64,000 bases of DNA from Hydractinia symbiolongicarpus (GCF_029227915.1 NC_079882.1:13722501-13786500); one strand, 5' to 3'; positions 1 through 14,000 are shown, counted from the first letter of the stretch. Notes: a model not told the origin generated them from the sequence alone. Translations and numbers: made by a program.

Positions 1-1338
1 CTGGTTTTCTTCACCCTAGCCGAAGTCACTTTGTCATTTTCACCTGTCACGACCTGGGGTTCTGAATGGCGTAACCAACAAGTAATATTTTATACCGACA
101 ATGCATCTATAGTCCAAATGTAGTAAACTGGCACTTGTAGGGACAGGGACATAATGACCCTGATTAGATATATGTTCTTTTTCACTGTTCAACAAAATGT
201 TACTATCTTGCTGCAACACATTCCTGGTCACATTAATGAGGCCGCTGATCTTCTTTCTCGATTACAGGTTCAAGGCTTCAAACAACTGTTCCCGTTCGCA
301 GATCCTTCACCCACTCAAATCAATCGAGGGGTTTGGACAATCTTTCCCCAGTGGCTACGTATTTTTAATAACAAGCCTTGGCTCCGGCTACTAGGTTGTC
401 ATATGGTGTGGGTCTTCGTTCCTATGAACGGTTTTGCTACCGCTGGTCGCATGCTTTGTGGCCTCTGTCAGGAGACGTTCTCATCCGGTATGTTTCAGAG
501 ATAGCCCAGACGGCATCTCACACCACTATACGAGCGTATTTAGCTGGCCTACAGTTCCATTCACTTATGCATGGTTTCAGTGAACACATTAGGGTCATGA
601 GTCGACTGTTTTACACGTTACGGGGTATTTAACGAGTGCAAGGTGCTTCATTCTCCCAACCATGTCGCTTGCCTCTTAATTATAATCACCTGTGTGTAAT
701 CCATTTCAGAATTGCATTTTTGCAGTCTTCACCCAACGATCGCCTTTTGCTGAGGGCAGCAACCGCTTTGGCTTATTTCGGTTTACTACGCTGCTCCGAG
801 TATACATTCATCTCGTTCATCTCGTCACCAATTTGATGCGTCCACTGACTTGTTGATGAACGACATCGCAATCTCTTTGGATCATACCAATATGACAGTC
901 ACTCAGCGTTTATCTAAGACAGATTCGTTTCGTACAGGATGTCAGGTACGGATTGGTGCCACTAACACCTATGCTTGTTCGTTGCGCGCAATGTTGCAAT
1001 TCTTAACCGTTCATCCAGGTCCTGGTTGGCCCTTGGTAACATTTCAAAATTTAACACTTTTGACTCGGATGGACATAGTTCAGCTGCTTCAGTCTTACTT
1101 ACCTAGGTTGCTGAACATTAATACCCACTCGTTCCGTATCGGTGGCGCTTCAGCGACTGCGTCAGCTGGTATTCCGGACAGCACTATACAAATTCTAGGT
1201 ATGTGGTCAAGCAACGCCTATCGCCGTTACCTTCATTTGGATGGGACGACTGTCACACTACTCTTCCAAAGGCTTTGTATAACTCAGGCTCTAACTCGGG
1301 GCTGGGATCAATCCACCTCGTCATCATTTCAGGTTTAA
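1..1338 (+). pseudogene. DIRS-like retrotransposon 3' part: RNase H tail and tyrosine recombinase
   Basis: Decayed coding remnant, read across three frames. Around 85-350 there is an RNase H-like stretch with a TDN motif, two adjacent stops at 121-126, and the phrase HIPGHINEAADLLSR, which is typical of DIRS/Ngaro RNase H domains. A frameshift near 375 leads into the N-terminal core-binding domain of a tyrosine recombinase (378-632). An in-frame TAA at about 630 is followed by the segment with the first catalytic Arg (FGLLRCSEYT). A second frameshift near 836 leads to 850-1338, with the HxxR box (HSFRIGG) and the terminal Tyr region (NAYRRYLH). Integration by a YR rather than a DDE integrase separates DIRS-like elements from LTR retrotransposons. 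The 5' part (gag, RT) lies off the left edge. Dead copy; the exact clade (DIRS, PAT or Ngaro) is not resolved. Confidence 0.82.
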
Positions 1339-1462
1339 TAATTTTCACTGCATGCGGTTTGGGGAAATTTGGATGTGGGCTTTATGGACTATTCTATATA
1401 TAAAATACGAAGTGTTATTTTTCTTTGATCTCGCCAAAATATTCCTTGAACACACTAGACAT

Positions 1463-1590
1463 TACGGCACGACGTCAATTCATTAAAGAAAAATAGTGAA
1501 GCCATTTTATTACGCTTTTAAGTTTAAAGCTAGATAACTTGGAAACGGTTAGAAATAACGACGTTATCTGCTGCGTGGGTAACTAGGGAC
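1463..1590. repeat. Dispersed repeat, copy A (partner at 57500-57645)
   Basis: The order TTACGGCACGACGTCAAT, GTGAAGCCATT, ATAACTTGG and CTGCGTGGGTAACTAGGG recurs in the same order at 57500-57645, with substitutions and a roughly 20-bp deletion in this copy. It carries no ORF and belongs to an unidentified interspersed repeat family. Confidence 0.6.
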
Positions 1591-3053
1591 GACAATCTCG
1601 CTCCAAGGGCATTTTGCCTTGTTGATAAAAATCTATTTCTGTCCTGCGCAGGAGTTTTATGTAAACAATACAACAAATAAGGCAGTCGATTTATTTTGTG
1701 GAGTGGATAAAAAGACCAGCTAAATATGTTGGAAAAGGAAACCACACTGACAGTTTTAGTTCTAAATGATAAAGGAAATTTATCTTGATAATTAAATTGA
1801 TATATGTGAGGTGTTTGTCCTTCCCTGCAGAACTGTTAGGTAGACAGCGTATCCAAATTACGTGAACATAATAGCTAATAGCCATTATATATCGATGTTG
1901 TTAAATTCATTACCCTACTTGGGTACAAAACTTAATGTTGCTGTTCAGTCTATTTTTATAAATACTTTGATGACAAGCTGGCTGTTCCCTTATGTGGGCC
2001 AATTAGCTAAATTATCTGTCATATTTCTAAAAAATATTTTGTTGGAAAAACCATGCAACTGACTTATATAGTGAAGTGTGTTGTTTATAATCCCCAAATC
2101 TCTTACCCAAAAGTCTAACGGCTGCATTTTTTTGCCTGATGATTTTTCTATTTTTTTCTGAGCATCTACAAAAATCTCATGAAAACGTAAACATAATGAG
2201 CTTATTTGATAAACTAACCAGCTGCATGGAATGCAAATTAAGTGAGGCACTAATATGTAAACTGTATTGTGCTTTTTTGGCATTGTCTTTTAAATGAAGA
2301 AATCTCTCATAAATTTGTCATATCACGAATTTTATTCCTATTTACATATAGGTATTTACATATATAGGTATAACGATAGACGTAAAGAATTATTTTGTAT
2401 TAGTTATACTTTCTGGGTTTTAGAATTGAGCAATATAAATGAGGCTGATAAAGGTTTTGTAACAAAACTTTTAAATCTGGACCAAATAAGAACAAACAAG
2501 TAAGGTTTTTTAACAAATTAATTTTTCTAACATCAAAAGGTCTCATTATATTTTAGGCCGGCGATTGATTATGCTCCACCAGCATATTTTGACATATCAT
2601 GGCCAAGCACAAAGTAGCATTTTTGGAAATAATACCCTGCACATATATATTGAAGCAGCTTTAACTAAACCCAATATGTATATTGTAAATTGATATCAAA
2701 TGTTGTCCCTTTTACAAAATAAGATCTTGCAAAATCTCTAATTATTATTCTGCAAAAAAAAAGTTTTTTGTTTCAATGACAGTTTATATATAAGTAAGAA
2801 CAAAAAAAAAATTTTACAACTCGTAGGAATAGAGTTTTAATTATCGAGTCTTGGTTATGCTCATTCTAATAGAGAAAAAAAAACTTTTGGAAAAAATGGG
2901 TTACACAGTTGGAATTTCAGCATAAATTATATATGATGGGAAATTTTAAATAATATATGGTTATTAGAGCAGGCTTTATTATAAAAAAGTAATAAACACT
3001 ACACTTCACCACGTTTCGGCCGTTCAACAGTCATTTTCAAGTAAACAAGTCCT
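1591..3053. other. No gene recognised; AT-rich spacer
   Basis: Low-complexity AT-rich DNA with only short unconvincing frames. It probably belongs to the 3' intron or downstream region of the ClC gene, because the missing ClC exons must lie at lower coordinates than 5087. The last about 60 bases (ACCACGTTTCGGCCGTTC) look like the edge of another repeat. Confidence 0.5.
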
Positions 3054-4195
3054 AATTCCCTAAAAATCAACACACACATCTCAGACGGAATTTCCCTATC
3101 ATACAGCAAATGAGTAAGGGGAAATTCCCTTAAGGGAAATAACCACGTTAGTTTTGACTGCTATAAAATCCTCCGACAAACAAAAAATTCTATATAATAA
3201 AGAGAGAAATCAATGAACAGGAGAATTGGATAAGGAAAGCCGAAAAGAATCAGTTGATGTCCAGGTATGTACCAGATCAATTCAAAACGCAAGACATGTG
3301 CGAAGAAGCTGTTGCCGAGGATGAAGGGATGCTCGAATATGTACCGGATCAATTCATAACACAGGACATGTGTAACGGGGCTGTTGAAGGATATGCCAAC
3401 GCGCTAATGTGGGTACCGGATCAATTCAAAATGCAAGACATGTGTAATGGGCTGTTGAAAAGGATCCCAACATGATCGAGTATGTGACGGATCAATTCAA
3501 AACGCAAGACATGTGCAACGAAGCTGTTTCAAGGTATCCCGAAATTTAAAACGCAGAGTATGTGCAATAGGGTTGTTGAAAAGGATCCCTGGATGCTCAA
3601 ATAAGTACCAGATCAATTCAAGACGCAAGACATGTGTAATAAGGTTGTTGCAAAAAGACCCAACATGATCGAGTATGTGCCGGATTGGTTTATCACCCTG
3701 GACATATGGGATATGGTTGTTGGGGATGAGGAGCTCGAACTACTCAAGGCCTACTATTACAGGAAGATGGGAAAGGCCGGAATTAAGGAGGATCTTCTTC
3801 CAATAGCCTGGCATCCGGATAGGGTCATCGATTGGTCTCAAAAAGTATTGGGGTTAGCCTGAAACATTATCTTACAGCAAATGTTGCAAGAAAACACTAC
3901 TACTAATAAAGATGAGTTTTAAGACACAGGACATGCGTATTGTGGTACATTCAATAAGGTAAAGTCAGCTTTACGTAATCTATAATACCCTGTTAATCCA
4001 CCTTTTGCAATATCGCGTATTGTTTGACAGTTTTTGAATCCATTCTCTTTATTATATAGAATTTTTAGTTTGTCGGAGGATTTTATAGCGGTCAAAACTA
4101 ACGTCGTTATTTCCCTTAAGGGAATTTCCCCTTACTCATTTGCCGTATGATAGGGAAATTCCCTCGGAGATGTGCGTGTTGATTTTTAGGGAATT
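3054..4195. mobile_element. Non-autonomous mini-Polinton with 152-bp terminal inverted repeats
   Basis: Left arm 3054-3205 and right arm 4044-4195 are near-perfect inverted repeats. Both begin AATTCCCTAAAAATCAACAC when read inward, contain the block GAGTAAGGGGAAATTCCC, and end at TATATAATAAAGAGA. The interior of about 840 bp holds one recognisable gene, a repeat protein with the YVPDQFKTQDMC motif that is also present at the left end of the Polinton at 24624. The arms enclose no polymerase or integrase, so it would have to be mobilised in trans. No clear 6-bp target duplication was found at the flanks. Confidence 0.75.
3213..3862 (+). pseudogene. YVPDQF-repeat protein gene of the mini-Polinton
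   Basis: Repeat protein made of units of about 28 residues with the signature YVPDQFKTQDMCN. Units begin at about 3266, 3338, 3410, 3479 and 3602, then comes a degenerate last unit (YVPDWFITLDIW). The C-terminal domain contains IKEDLLPIAWHPDRVIDW. The intended ATG is about 3213-3215, 11 bases after an AATAAA box (3196-3201). Single-base frameshifts near the start, at about 3460 and at about 3540-3600 break the frame. The same C-terminal signature ends the gene at 24624-25026. The function of this repeat family is not known to me; it is reminiscent of DUF4116-type repeats. Confidence 0.7.
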
Positions 4196-5086
4196 CTTTT
4201 AGAAAATATTAGGATCTTTTATTCTACATTATTGTGACGTCATCCGTGAATATTAGGTCTTAGATTAATATGAAATGGTCTTGGATGGTGTCGGATTAAT
4301 AGAGACGAGGTCTTGGATGGGTGCGGTGACTATTAGGGATTGTTGTAGACTTGATGGGGGTTTGCTGTGACGTCACTGTTGTACGCACACGCGACTGCGC
4401 CAGAAGGAAAATTTTCCCATCTTTATTGTTCAATTACACAAGATTATAACACATTAGAATAAGCTCTTTTTGACCTCAGTTACTATCATTTGTCTCGTGT
4501 GGTTAAAACCTCGAAATCATCAAAGGAAGATCTGTTACCGCATGTGATAATATGCTCCTTAATAGCACTGGTGTTAGAAGTATTAATGAGCTTACCCATA
4601 AGTGCGGAATTCAATTTCCTAATTGTTGACACAACCAAAAATTTTGAAATGGTTTCCTCAAAAAAAATTTTTTTTTGAAAATATAAATGGTTGACCCATT
4701 TAGTTGCTTTAAATTGCACAAACTTAGTGGCTGCATCTAGACGTCTAAAGTTTTTGTGTCTAAAAATTTCCTTCAGCAACTAATCAGAGTCATTCAATAT
4801 TCTTAAATGTGGTCACAGACCAAGTAACATACACTGCGGCTCCCAGTTCTGGGGACCGCGGATCGAATCCCGCTCACTGCTTGGCAGTATGTTAGTGATG
4901 AACAAAGTAGTTCTTCTGCAATATAACATACACTACTTTGGTTTTTCGAAATGTTAATTAAACAACAGAATTAGGTGTGCCACCAATGAGAATGTATTGT
5001 AGTTGCACCTTTTTTAAGCAAGATAGTTGCAGCTTCTGCATCTTTCTTCATCCAACTCTACCAAAAAAAATCAAACAAAGACTCAC
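4196..5086. other. No gene recognised; 3' flank or intron of the ClC gene
   Basis: Position 5087 is the last mapped ClC splice donor on the minus strand, so this is intron sequence if the gene continues leftward. A SINE-like patch at about 4800-4960 has a GGATCGAATCC box resembling a tRNA B box and repeats of AACATACACT in both orientations. The rest is AT-rich. Confidence 0.45.
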
Positions 5087-8000
5087 TCGACAAGTTCTTC
5101 CATACCGATTCCAACAATTCTTCCAGCACAAGCTCCAACAGCAAGACTCGGAATGAATAAACCAGCTGGAACCTATGTTAGAAAACATTTTAATATACTT
5201 TTAATATATGTATTCTCTAAGCAACTCACTGAATACAACTTTATATCAATACTCAAAACACAAAAACATAAATTTACTTTTATTCCAAATGTAAATATGG
5301 TGATAATTCCCTTAAATAACATAGCTAAGGTTAATTTCCATAAAGCCTCACGAACACCAGGTCCAACTGCTCGGTGTGGGTACACGTCACTGTTAACGTT
5401 TCGTGTGTTTGTAACGTTGTATATGTAATCACTAAAAATAAAATGTGGTGTGAAGCATAAGGTCAATTGAACTTTAAAGTTTCATAATCTGGAAAATAAT
5501 ATTTTTGTGGAAATTGGGCATTCATAATAATATACACATATCGAATTCTCACTAAATACATCACTGCCTGAACCAAAAGGAATAATTTGTTGTTTTCTTT
5601 ATAGAATTTACTAGATAAAAAGGTTTTTCAAAAAACAAATTATTTAGTCATTACTTCAATGACGAAGTCGTTAAAAACAGGTATTAGCAATTACAAATAG
5701 CAATGTTTCTAATAGTGAAATCACAAATAAAAATTAAACAGTAAAATAAAAATTTAAAACAGGAAAGTGGTTTACTTAACTGTTTTAACAAATCTGAGTG
5801 TAGCTAGCAAACGAGCTACGCTCAGACTTGTTATCTAAGAACTAACCATAATGGCGAGCCATCCTCTGGTCCACAGTTCTGGAACAATCTTGATATTAAC
5901 CGACTTGTTTGGTCTTTTGTATACTCATTCGGATATGCAATAATGGCTGTCAAAATAGCCACTACAAATACCTAGCATGAAAAATTTTGGACTAATAAAA
6001 AAATTTAGGAAACACGTTGTTACATGGTTAGAACGAGTATTCCTTTACTCACAGTAAAAAATAACAAGAAGTCCAGGGACTTTTGATATTTCCACAGTAG
6101 TGGCACAATAATACATCAAGCTTCCCTATGAAGTCCAATATGTTATTGCTAAAGCATAACAAAACATATTTCGAAAAATCTACCACAACTTGACCCATGG
6201 TGTCATACAAATTATTCGAGAATAAAGTCACCATTATTATTCAGAAATGAAAACGAGATATAAGTAATAAGTTAAACGGTTTTTTTCAGGAATATTTGAG
6301 TAGGTGTGCGATGATTCGCACGTGTAAATCAAGTAACGCATGCGATGTAAAGGCATGTTGGGCATTCATTTTGCGGTAGAAAAGTGGGGGACGTTTTAAA
6401 TCGTGAACCCCAAACACGATGATCGAGCGTCTACTGGTATAGCGAATCTCTCAATCTTAACCCTTCCCACCCCAGGCATTTTTTAACACATTGTCCCTGA
6501 TCCCAGGCGTTTTTAGCAAAAAAACACAATTTTCGTAAATTTCATCATATTAGTCTAAAATAAACCTTAACAACTAATTTAAAGCATATTCTATGTTTAA
6601 AATGCATGTAAGGTATTTCTCTTTTTTTAAAAATGGTCATAAAGCATTATCTAAGTCCCGGTTCGACTTCTGTAATAGACAATTCAGTATAAATTGTAAG
6701 TTTATAAAAGGAAAGTTGGCAATCCGTCTATTAGCCATGCTTAGATTGTGATTATAGACTAGCAAATAAAAGGAATGTAAGAGGACCTTCTTATCAAATA
6801 TATAAAACATAATTTTGAGATATATAAAACATAATGTATATACTAAAACGTTATCGGTTTCTCAGTTCTCTATTCGGACATCATTTGAATATATTTACCA
6901 ATGAAATCTTTATAATTATGATAAAGCATAAAACAAGGTTCCACACAGAGTGGAGTAAAGCATTTGTCACACTCATAAGATGATTCTCTTCTCCGTCGTT
7001 GTCTCCTAGGAGTATTATTTCGCTGATCCATTTCCTTTCTGGCGGGAACACACACACGACATGATTGGCTAACCCGGGTTTTCTTTTCTTCTTGAGATAT
7101 TTTTCTGGGGAAATGTCTACCAGAAAGTCTGTGTATTTCTAAAGAATTAGAATTAAAATTGACAGGAGCACAAGGAGGAGTAAGAGCATTAGTAGATTCT
7201 TCCACTAATTTACGAATCACAATTACTCAAAAGTCTGTTTGGGAAATTCGTTTCCTGATTACATTATCATTACTTGCCATTTTCCATTCACGGTATAAGA
7301 TGAATGCATTCACCATCGCTAAATTAATTAGGCGAAAAAAGACTTTTGTTCCACCATTTGAGGCTTTGATGTGAAAATGCAGAATACTGTAGCAGTTGAT
7401 CATTGCTGTCAACACAACCCATATATTTATAGTACATACGTATGATATCAGGATGCTCGACTTTCTCCTTGGTTTGCCACTTTTTCCCAGTAGCACTAAG
7501 TTGGCAGTTGTAAGCAGAGCATAGTAATGTCACATGCTTACTGTCTAGGATACGGAACGCAACAAGCTTGTTATTGTATGTCATTGCAATTGACTCGCCT
7601 TTCTTTTTAAATTTTGCTGTTTTTATTTGAACAGACAAGCCTTTACGAGGTCGACTGGTAACATGCTGCTGTTTGGTGTTGCATAATAAGTATGGAGATG
7701 TATAAAAATTATCCATATACAAAATATAACCTTTACCAAGATGATTGTGCAAAAGATGCATGACTAAGTCATAGGTTTTAAAATGGGCGGAGCATCGTCA
7801 ACTTAACCAACATAAATATCAAAATTGATACAATAACCTGGTTCACCTTTTGCTGGATAATCATCATTGTTACAGCAATGAAGGAGAGACATGATGTTAA
7901 AAAATCCATTTTTGACATGACAGTTCTTGGAAATGGAGTAGAAATAGTAGTGTCTGTTTACCAGTAAGACCTTAGTAAATCTTTTTTTACTATGCCAAAA

Positions 8001-11000
8001 TAAAAAGTCAAAGCTTGACATTTTTTCAGTAGAGATTCCATTTACAGGCCATCTAGCCAGCTCTAAAGAGGAAGACCATCACCAGCTTTTTTAAGAAATT
8101 CATGAGCATAGCAATTAGTTTCAGTAGTTATATCATAAATAATTTCATTAGTGATAAACAGGAATATCGACATATATTCCAGGATTTGCAGCAAAATGGG
8201 GCAACTCTTGTAACTTCTTGTCACCAGATTTCCATTGCCCCATGTTCCAACCAGGAGGGTTTGGTTCCTTTCTAGCTTTCTTCGAACTAGGTTCTGCCAA
8301 TTCATCATTATCAGTTGAACTTTCATCAACACATTCTTTCCCACCATCAGAAAATCCCAAAAAATCTTCGTCTTCACTATCACTCTGGCCAAATAATCTG
8401 TTAATTGGATCATCACTTGCTACTACATCCTCATCGCTATCCTCTTCAAAGTTAAGTTCATTAATAGAGAGGCCAAATGATGCATTACTGCTGCTAAAAG
8501 GCGAAGATCCAGAGCCACAGCATGTGCTAAATCCAGTCGCCATCTTTGTTTTAATTTTGAAAAAGCAAATCTGCATAACTTACGGTAGCCGAATTTAAAA
8601 ATCGTCAGATCGGGCGTAAATGAGAGATAAATTATTCTAGTGTTCAAAAAAATTGATCTTGTTAGTTTTAAAGATACAGGGTGGCCGTGAGGGCCGTTTA
8701 AAATGGTCCTAGTGAAATCCTGGACCTGTCCGGGATCGGGATTATTTTAGCGTAGCAATATCCCGGACTAATCCGGGAACGGGACAGGAAGGGTTAACTT
8801 TCTTTTCTACATGTCCGAAATAGTATGCATGACTATACTGTCATTTTTATATTTATTGTTCACTTTTCAGGTCATCACAAGCAAATGACAAAAATATGCT
8901 TTGTTTTCAAGTTAAAAAAAATCTTTACCCACGTGGCTTAAAACTTCCAAAAAATTCACACCGCACGTGGGTTTCGATTTTACAGGCATAAAGAAAAAAT
9001 CCATTAAATTCGGACCTGAAGAAATTATCTACAATTAAATCCATGATAAAATGTCTATACCGCCAAGTGCAGTTTTGCAGACTTGCTTCATTCATACTCC
9101 GTCGGTGTTTACCTCTGCATTAGTTAAGAACCGCATGGCTGGATTTCTTGTGTAAGACCTGGTTACCAACAACGAAGGGGCCAGGCAAAAGAGATAAAAG
9201 GACCGGGACTATTCAATAATTTTTGAGATCTAAAAATGTACGACCATGACGGAAATCTATCGGACGTTTTGTCTGACGAGGCTCCAAAAATTCTTTTGAG
9301 GGCTGCCATCGCACGCTACAAAATGGATTTTAAAGGTTGATTTTGAAAACTCAATATTTATTTTTCAGGCGTGCGATTAATCACACACCTGAAACAATTT
9401 AGGCGTGTGCCAAGGCATGCGCGTGCGATCGCACGCCTCTCCTGAAAAAAAAGTTTTTTGGAGTTATTTTATCATCTTTGTTAGTACAATATAATTAAAA
9501 ATCTAAAACTACAAAAATACAAATTCTGGTGCTTAGTTGTCACAGATACAAAAAAACCCGTTATATTTAAAACAAATATTATTAATCTTATGTGATGCCA
9601 CGATGCAGTATGTTGAAATCAGCTCGTTCAGTGACGGTCTTCTGAGGGTAATAAACAAAGCATCTAAGTTTTTACAAGTTCTATTGTGCTTAAGGTAGGT
9701 TTCCATACTACTGCATTTTTGGTCACACAAATGAAGAAAAATAAAATACAGTATTCCAGTACCCAAACTTACATTTTCCATAACTTGAATGATCAAATTT
9801 AGTATTACAAACTAAAATTTGCATGTGCCTTTACAGGTTACCTCAGAATTTGGTTGGAAGTTGACTTCAAAATATTTGTCACAGAAGGACATACATGAAA
9901 AACTCAAAGCACTAGCCACGGCCACATGAATTGTTTTTTATACAGCAACCTATGCTTTGAAAAGGCCTAAGCAAGACTAGATTCTAGAGTAAATTTATAT
10001 TTTCACAGACTTGAAGATGATGAAAGAAATATGTGCGGCATTTCCCCCGAAAAATCATATCCTTCCGTGACAATTTCAGGGCAAAAAGTTTTTTCTCTGG
10101 ACCACCATAATTGTAAAATCTTTTATATTGCTTAAAGTATCAATGTTTGGTAGGCTCTTCACAGGTATAATGTCAGATCTTATCAACTGCTTTATTTGAG
10201 CTGTCTATTGTTTTGACAACTTTGTCCTTCCGTGACGAGAATTTTGCGTCCTTCCGTGACAAATTTGTTTCCTGTTGTTTCTAAGTATTTTTCCAGTTTT
10301 TACAAATTCTGCTGTGGTTTTACAATTATATTTTATCATATCAATGGAATTATTGTCTAAATTTAGTTTCATGTACCAACATTTACAATCTAAACTTGGT
10401 TGAAAATGAAAATGTGTATTAAAGGTTTTACAAAAGCTTTATACTTCATTTTGTACCATTTAGAAAAGAGATCATTGCTTAAGTCAACCAGTCATAACTG
10501 CAAATAAAAAAATTAGTTTTAGTGTGGAAATTCTAAAATTTCCTTTTCCATTTTGATTTGGCTGAAGGAAGATAAGTGTACAACACAACTGAACATCTGA
10601 AGATGGTTCAAAAGGGAAGAAAGTGGTTATGGAAATATTGAACATAGTTTTTGTGCTTTGAAACAAAAAAACATTTTTTGAAAAGTGTACTTTTTGTCCT
10701 TTCGTGACGTGTCCTTCTGTGACAATGACTGTCCCTATTCAGGGTGGCACTGATCCGTCTGTGTGAACTATTTTTGAAAACTTTTTTGATCTCAAAAGGA
10801 AGGTCCACATCTAGTTACAAAAGAAAGATTGAAGATGATTTTGCATTAACTTCGATAGAATCTACCTTTAAAGTTAAACATTCAGTTTAAAGCGTCTCTA
10901 TCATTCCTTCCGTGACGGAAGTTTCATTGGCCTATTACTGAAAAAATACATTTTCATAGGTGATGTTTTTACTGCCCCTTAGTACCTCTTGGTAAGCACT

Positions 11001-14000
11001 TAAGATCATATAATCAGCATCTACTGAATACTTCAAGCTTTCCTAAAATTTACAATAAGGTGTATTGATTTCCTTTCGTGACAGAAATGGTACTTTTCAA
11101 TTTAGCCCTTCTCTTTTTGAGTTTGAACTTAATAAAAATCAATTTCCTGCGTAAGAGAAAAAAATTTAGAATAAAATGGCTGTGGTAAGCAGAAATCTTT
11201 TTCTACGAAATTTGAAAATAAAATATGCAGCGAATTAAAGAAGGCATCACAGAAAACAACAACTAAAAAAGATAAGAACACTTTACAGGACAGTTATTAT
11301 TTATTGTTAGTTTATAAATTTAACTACCAATGTCCCCCAAACAAGTAGTTGATTTTTGTGTTTATTAAAAAAATTTAAAAAGAATTACGCGGTGAAAATT
11401 TAAATAAGTTAACTTTTTGAGAGAAGCTAGGGAGCATTTTTTTACATCGAGTCAGCGGTCGTTCTACTTCATTGCGCATGCTTGTGGAAAAAAGCTTTTG
11501 AGCTTTTTCTATTTGAGCTGAAAATGCAGTTGTATGGAAACCTACCTTTAGGTGCTGATGATAGCACTCTCTATGTAAAGGAGTGTGTTGTGTTGGATTG
11601 GTATTGGTAAGAACGATAGAATAGGTCTGCGTTTAAATAAGTTTTGCAAATGGAACAATTATTTTCCCCTTGGAGAGCTAGCAGAAATTGTACAATAAAA
11701 AATTCAGTTATTGAGAAAAAAATACTATTCTTTATGCTTGTTGGTGGTGAATAATAGCTTAAAATGTTTACGTTAATAAGAAATATTAACTACATAGTCA
11801 GTAAGAGAGAAAGAAATCTAAATTATACCTCAATTATTGGATTCCTGCCAAGTCGAGTGCTCTTTCTTAACTTGCACCAAATAATGTTGCATTTAATGAA
11901 AAATGCACCAAACAGACCCTAAATTCATACAATTTATGGAGCATGAAGTCGCTTGTTCAGCAAAACTCACAATATCAAATGAAATCAAAAAATGAAGCTC
12001 TACATACGCCAAAAACACCCAAAAGGATAAAAGGAATCAATTCAAATATCTGCCATGGCATATGGTAATTTACATAAAACATGACCAATCTGCCATTGCC
12101 ATATGGATTCATGTAACCCAATGTTAGAGCTGCCATCAATGCACAAAAGAAAGTCCGCCATAATGTCTTCATTGGAAAATAATAGCTGACCTTAAAAAAA
12201 AAATCTGAAATTCTTTTCAATAATAAACAAATAATGCAAAAATTTGATATATCTCACCTTAAATTAAAATATTGTGCCACACATATCTTAACCTAAAGAA
12301 TGCTTCTAAGCAATCTTTAGGGTAAGTTAGTAGTGCCCTAAACACACAGTGCTGATTTAACGCTGATGGTAAATTGCTTTTGCAATAGAAGGAATGCTAC
12401 AACCCTGGAAATAATATTTGTGATGCTGTAGCTATTTCCTGAAATGACTAGCATCAATTCGCCAATACTTTGCAATTGGTAGGCTGTAAAAGTTTTACTT
12501 TAGCACATGTGTAAGCCAGGTAAACAGTGATTTTTCCACTTTATTACATGAAACAGTTGTAGAAGCAGAATAAAACAAAGACAACTAACAAGAAAACAGA
12601 TTCTGGCATAAATCGATAGAACAATAACTAAAATATGCATACTTCCTCCAAACTAAATAGAACTCCACCAACTGGGGCACCAAAAGCAATAGAAACACCA
12701 GCCGCAGCCGCTGCGGAAATAACCTAAATAAAATAAATATTAATTTAAACACTGAGTTACAAGAGAAAGACACAGGAGCATTCCCTCTTAAACCTTGAAA
12801 CAAAGCAATATACCTCTCTTCTTTTAGCCTCATTTCCATAATACTTTGGAAACATGCGGACAAAAACATTACCAATGCATGCTGCAACATGGACAAGAGG
12901 ACCTTCTTTTCCCAAGCTCAATCCAGACGATACTGCTGTAACTAATGTGATAGATTTGATAACAAGGGTCCAGTAGCCTAGATAGCCTTTTATAATAAAA
13001 CCACCAAGTATTGTTTTTATCTAGAAGAATATTATGAATGTAAAATCACTGATTGTATCATAAAGCATATAAAGTTTTCTTATCATAATTACAGTAACGC
13101 TATCAGGAAGCCTAACAGCGTGATTGTGTATCATGCGTGACACCCATGATCTACAATCCTATCATGTCCGTCATAATTATAAAAATATTATATAGCAGAT
13201 TGTGTACCTATCATGATGATCATGTAAATAGCAATGGATCATGAAAGCCACAATAGTTTTATGACGGACATCACAATTTAATTATGAAAATCCTTGTTTT
13301 TCTTTGATCTGCGTAAAGCTTTCCAAAATTAGTGAAATATGATCCATCGTTAGTGTTGTTATCAGCCGTCGTTCAACTTTTTGTAATTTAATTTACATTA
13401 AATATTTTTAGTTGCACAAGTAGTTACAAAGTACATATTCACGATTTTTCGGACATGGGTTTTAATTCCCGGCTATGAAATTTCATAGAACATACACTTC
13501 AAGTGTTCCCCAAGCCAAAACAATAATCCTTGTGCAGTGTTAAGGAACTAAGGAATTGTGTTCTTTCTTTTCCTTCTTGAAAATTTTTTTAAGATTTAAG
13601 ATCGCACACGTGGAAATAAGAAATGGCCTTCTTTAACATGGCTATACGTAACAAATTTTAAATGAATTTTGTTTTGATTAAATATAGTGTATACAAGTCA
13701 ATGTTTTTTTACAACTAATTTCATGCTGCACATTTGCCGTCCTGCTCCAGTTTAGCATGATGAATTTACTTTATTATTGGATAACACATCATATTTAAAG
13801 GAACGTCTTTATTATTTGCATGCTGCAAATACACAGGCATTACCAACTTTTGATATCTTAGTGAAATTTCATCCATACTATTGAAAGAAGATAATGCTAC
13901 GGTATCACGATAAGCCATATCCAACGTATATGCGAAAGTTAAAAACACAGGTTGGATTGCGCCAAAACCTGGTCAACAAAGATTTTGGAAAAAAGACATT

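Larger units (their letters stand above)
6280..9452. mobile_element. MITE with GTGCGATCGCAC-type hairpin ends, split by a piggyBac insertion
   Basis: The left end (TTTTTTTCAGGAATATTTGAG followed by TAGGTGTGCGATGATTCGCAC) and the right end (reading inward TTTTTTTTCAGGAGAGGCGTGCGATCGCAC) are inverted versions of each other. They resemble the ends of the elements at 18307-19495 and 50327-50528. About 830 bp belong to this element; the remaining 2.33 kb is the piggyBac inside it. No coding content is recognised outside the piggyBac. Confidence 0.5.

Noticed and set aside
4830-4880. tRNA gene
   Set aside because: A B-box-like GGATCGAATCC is present, but no acceptor stem or proper D and anticodon arms; at most a SINE scrap.
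8218-8598. Plus-strand 126-codon ORF
   Set aside because: Antisense shadow of the acidic N-terminus of the piggyBac transposase.
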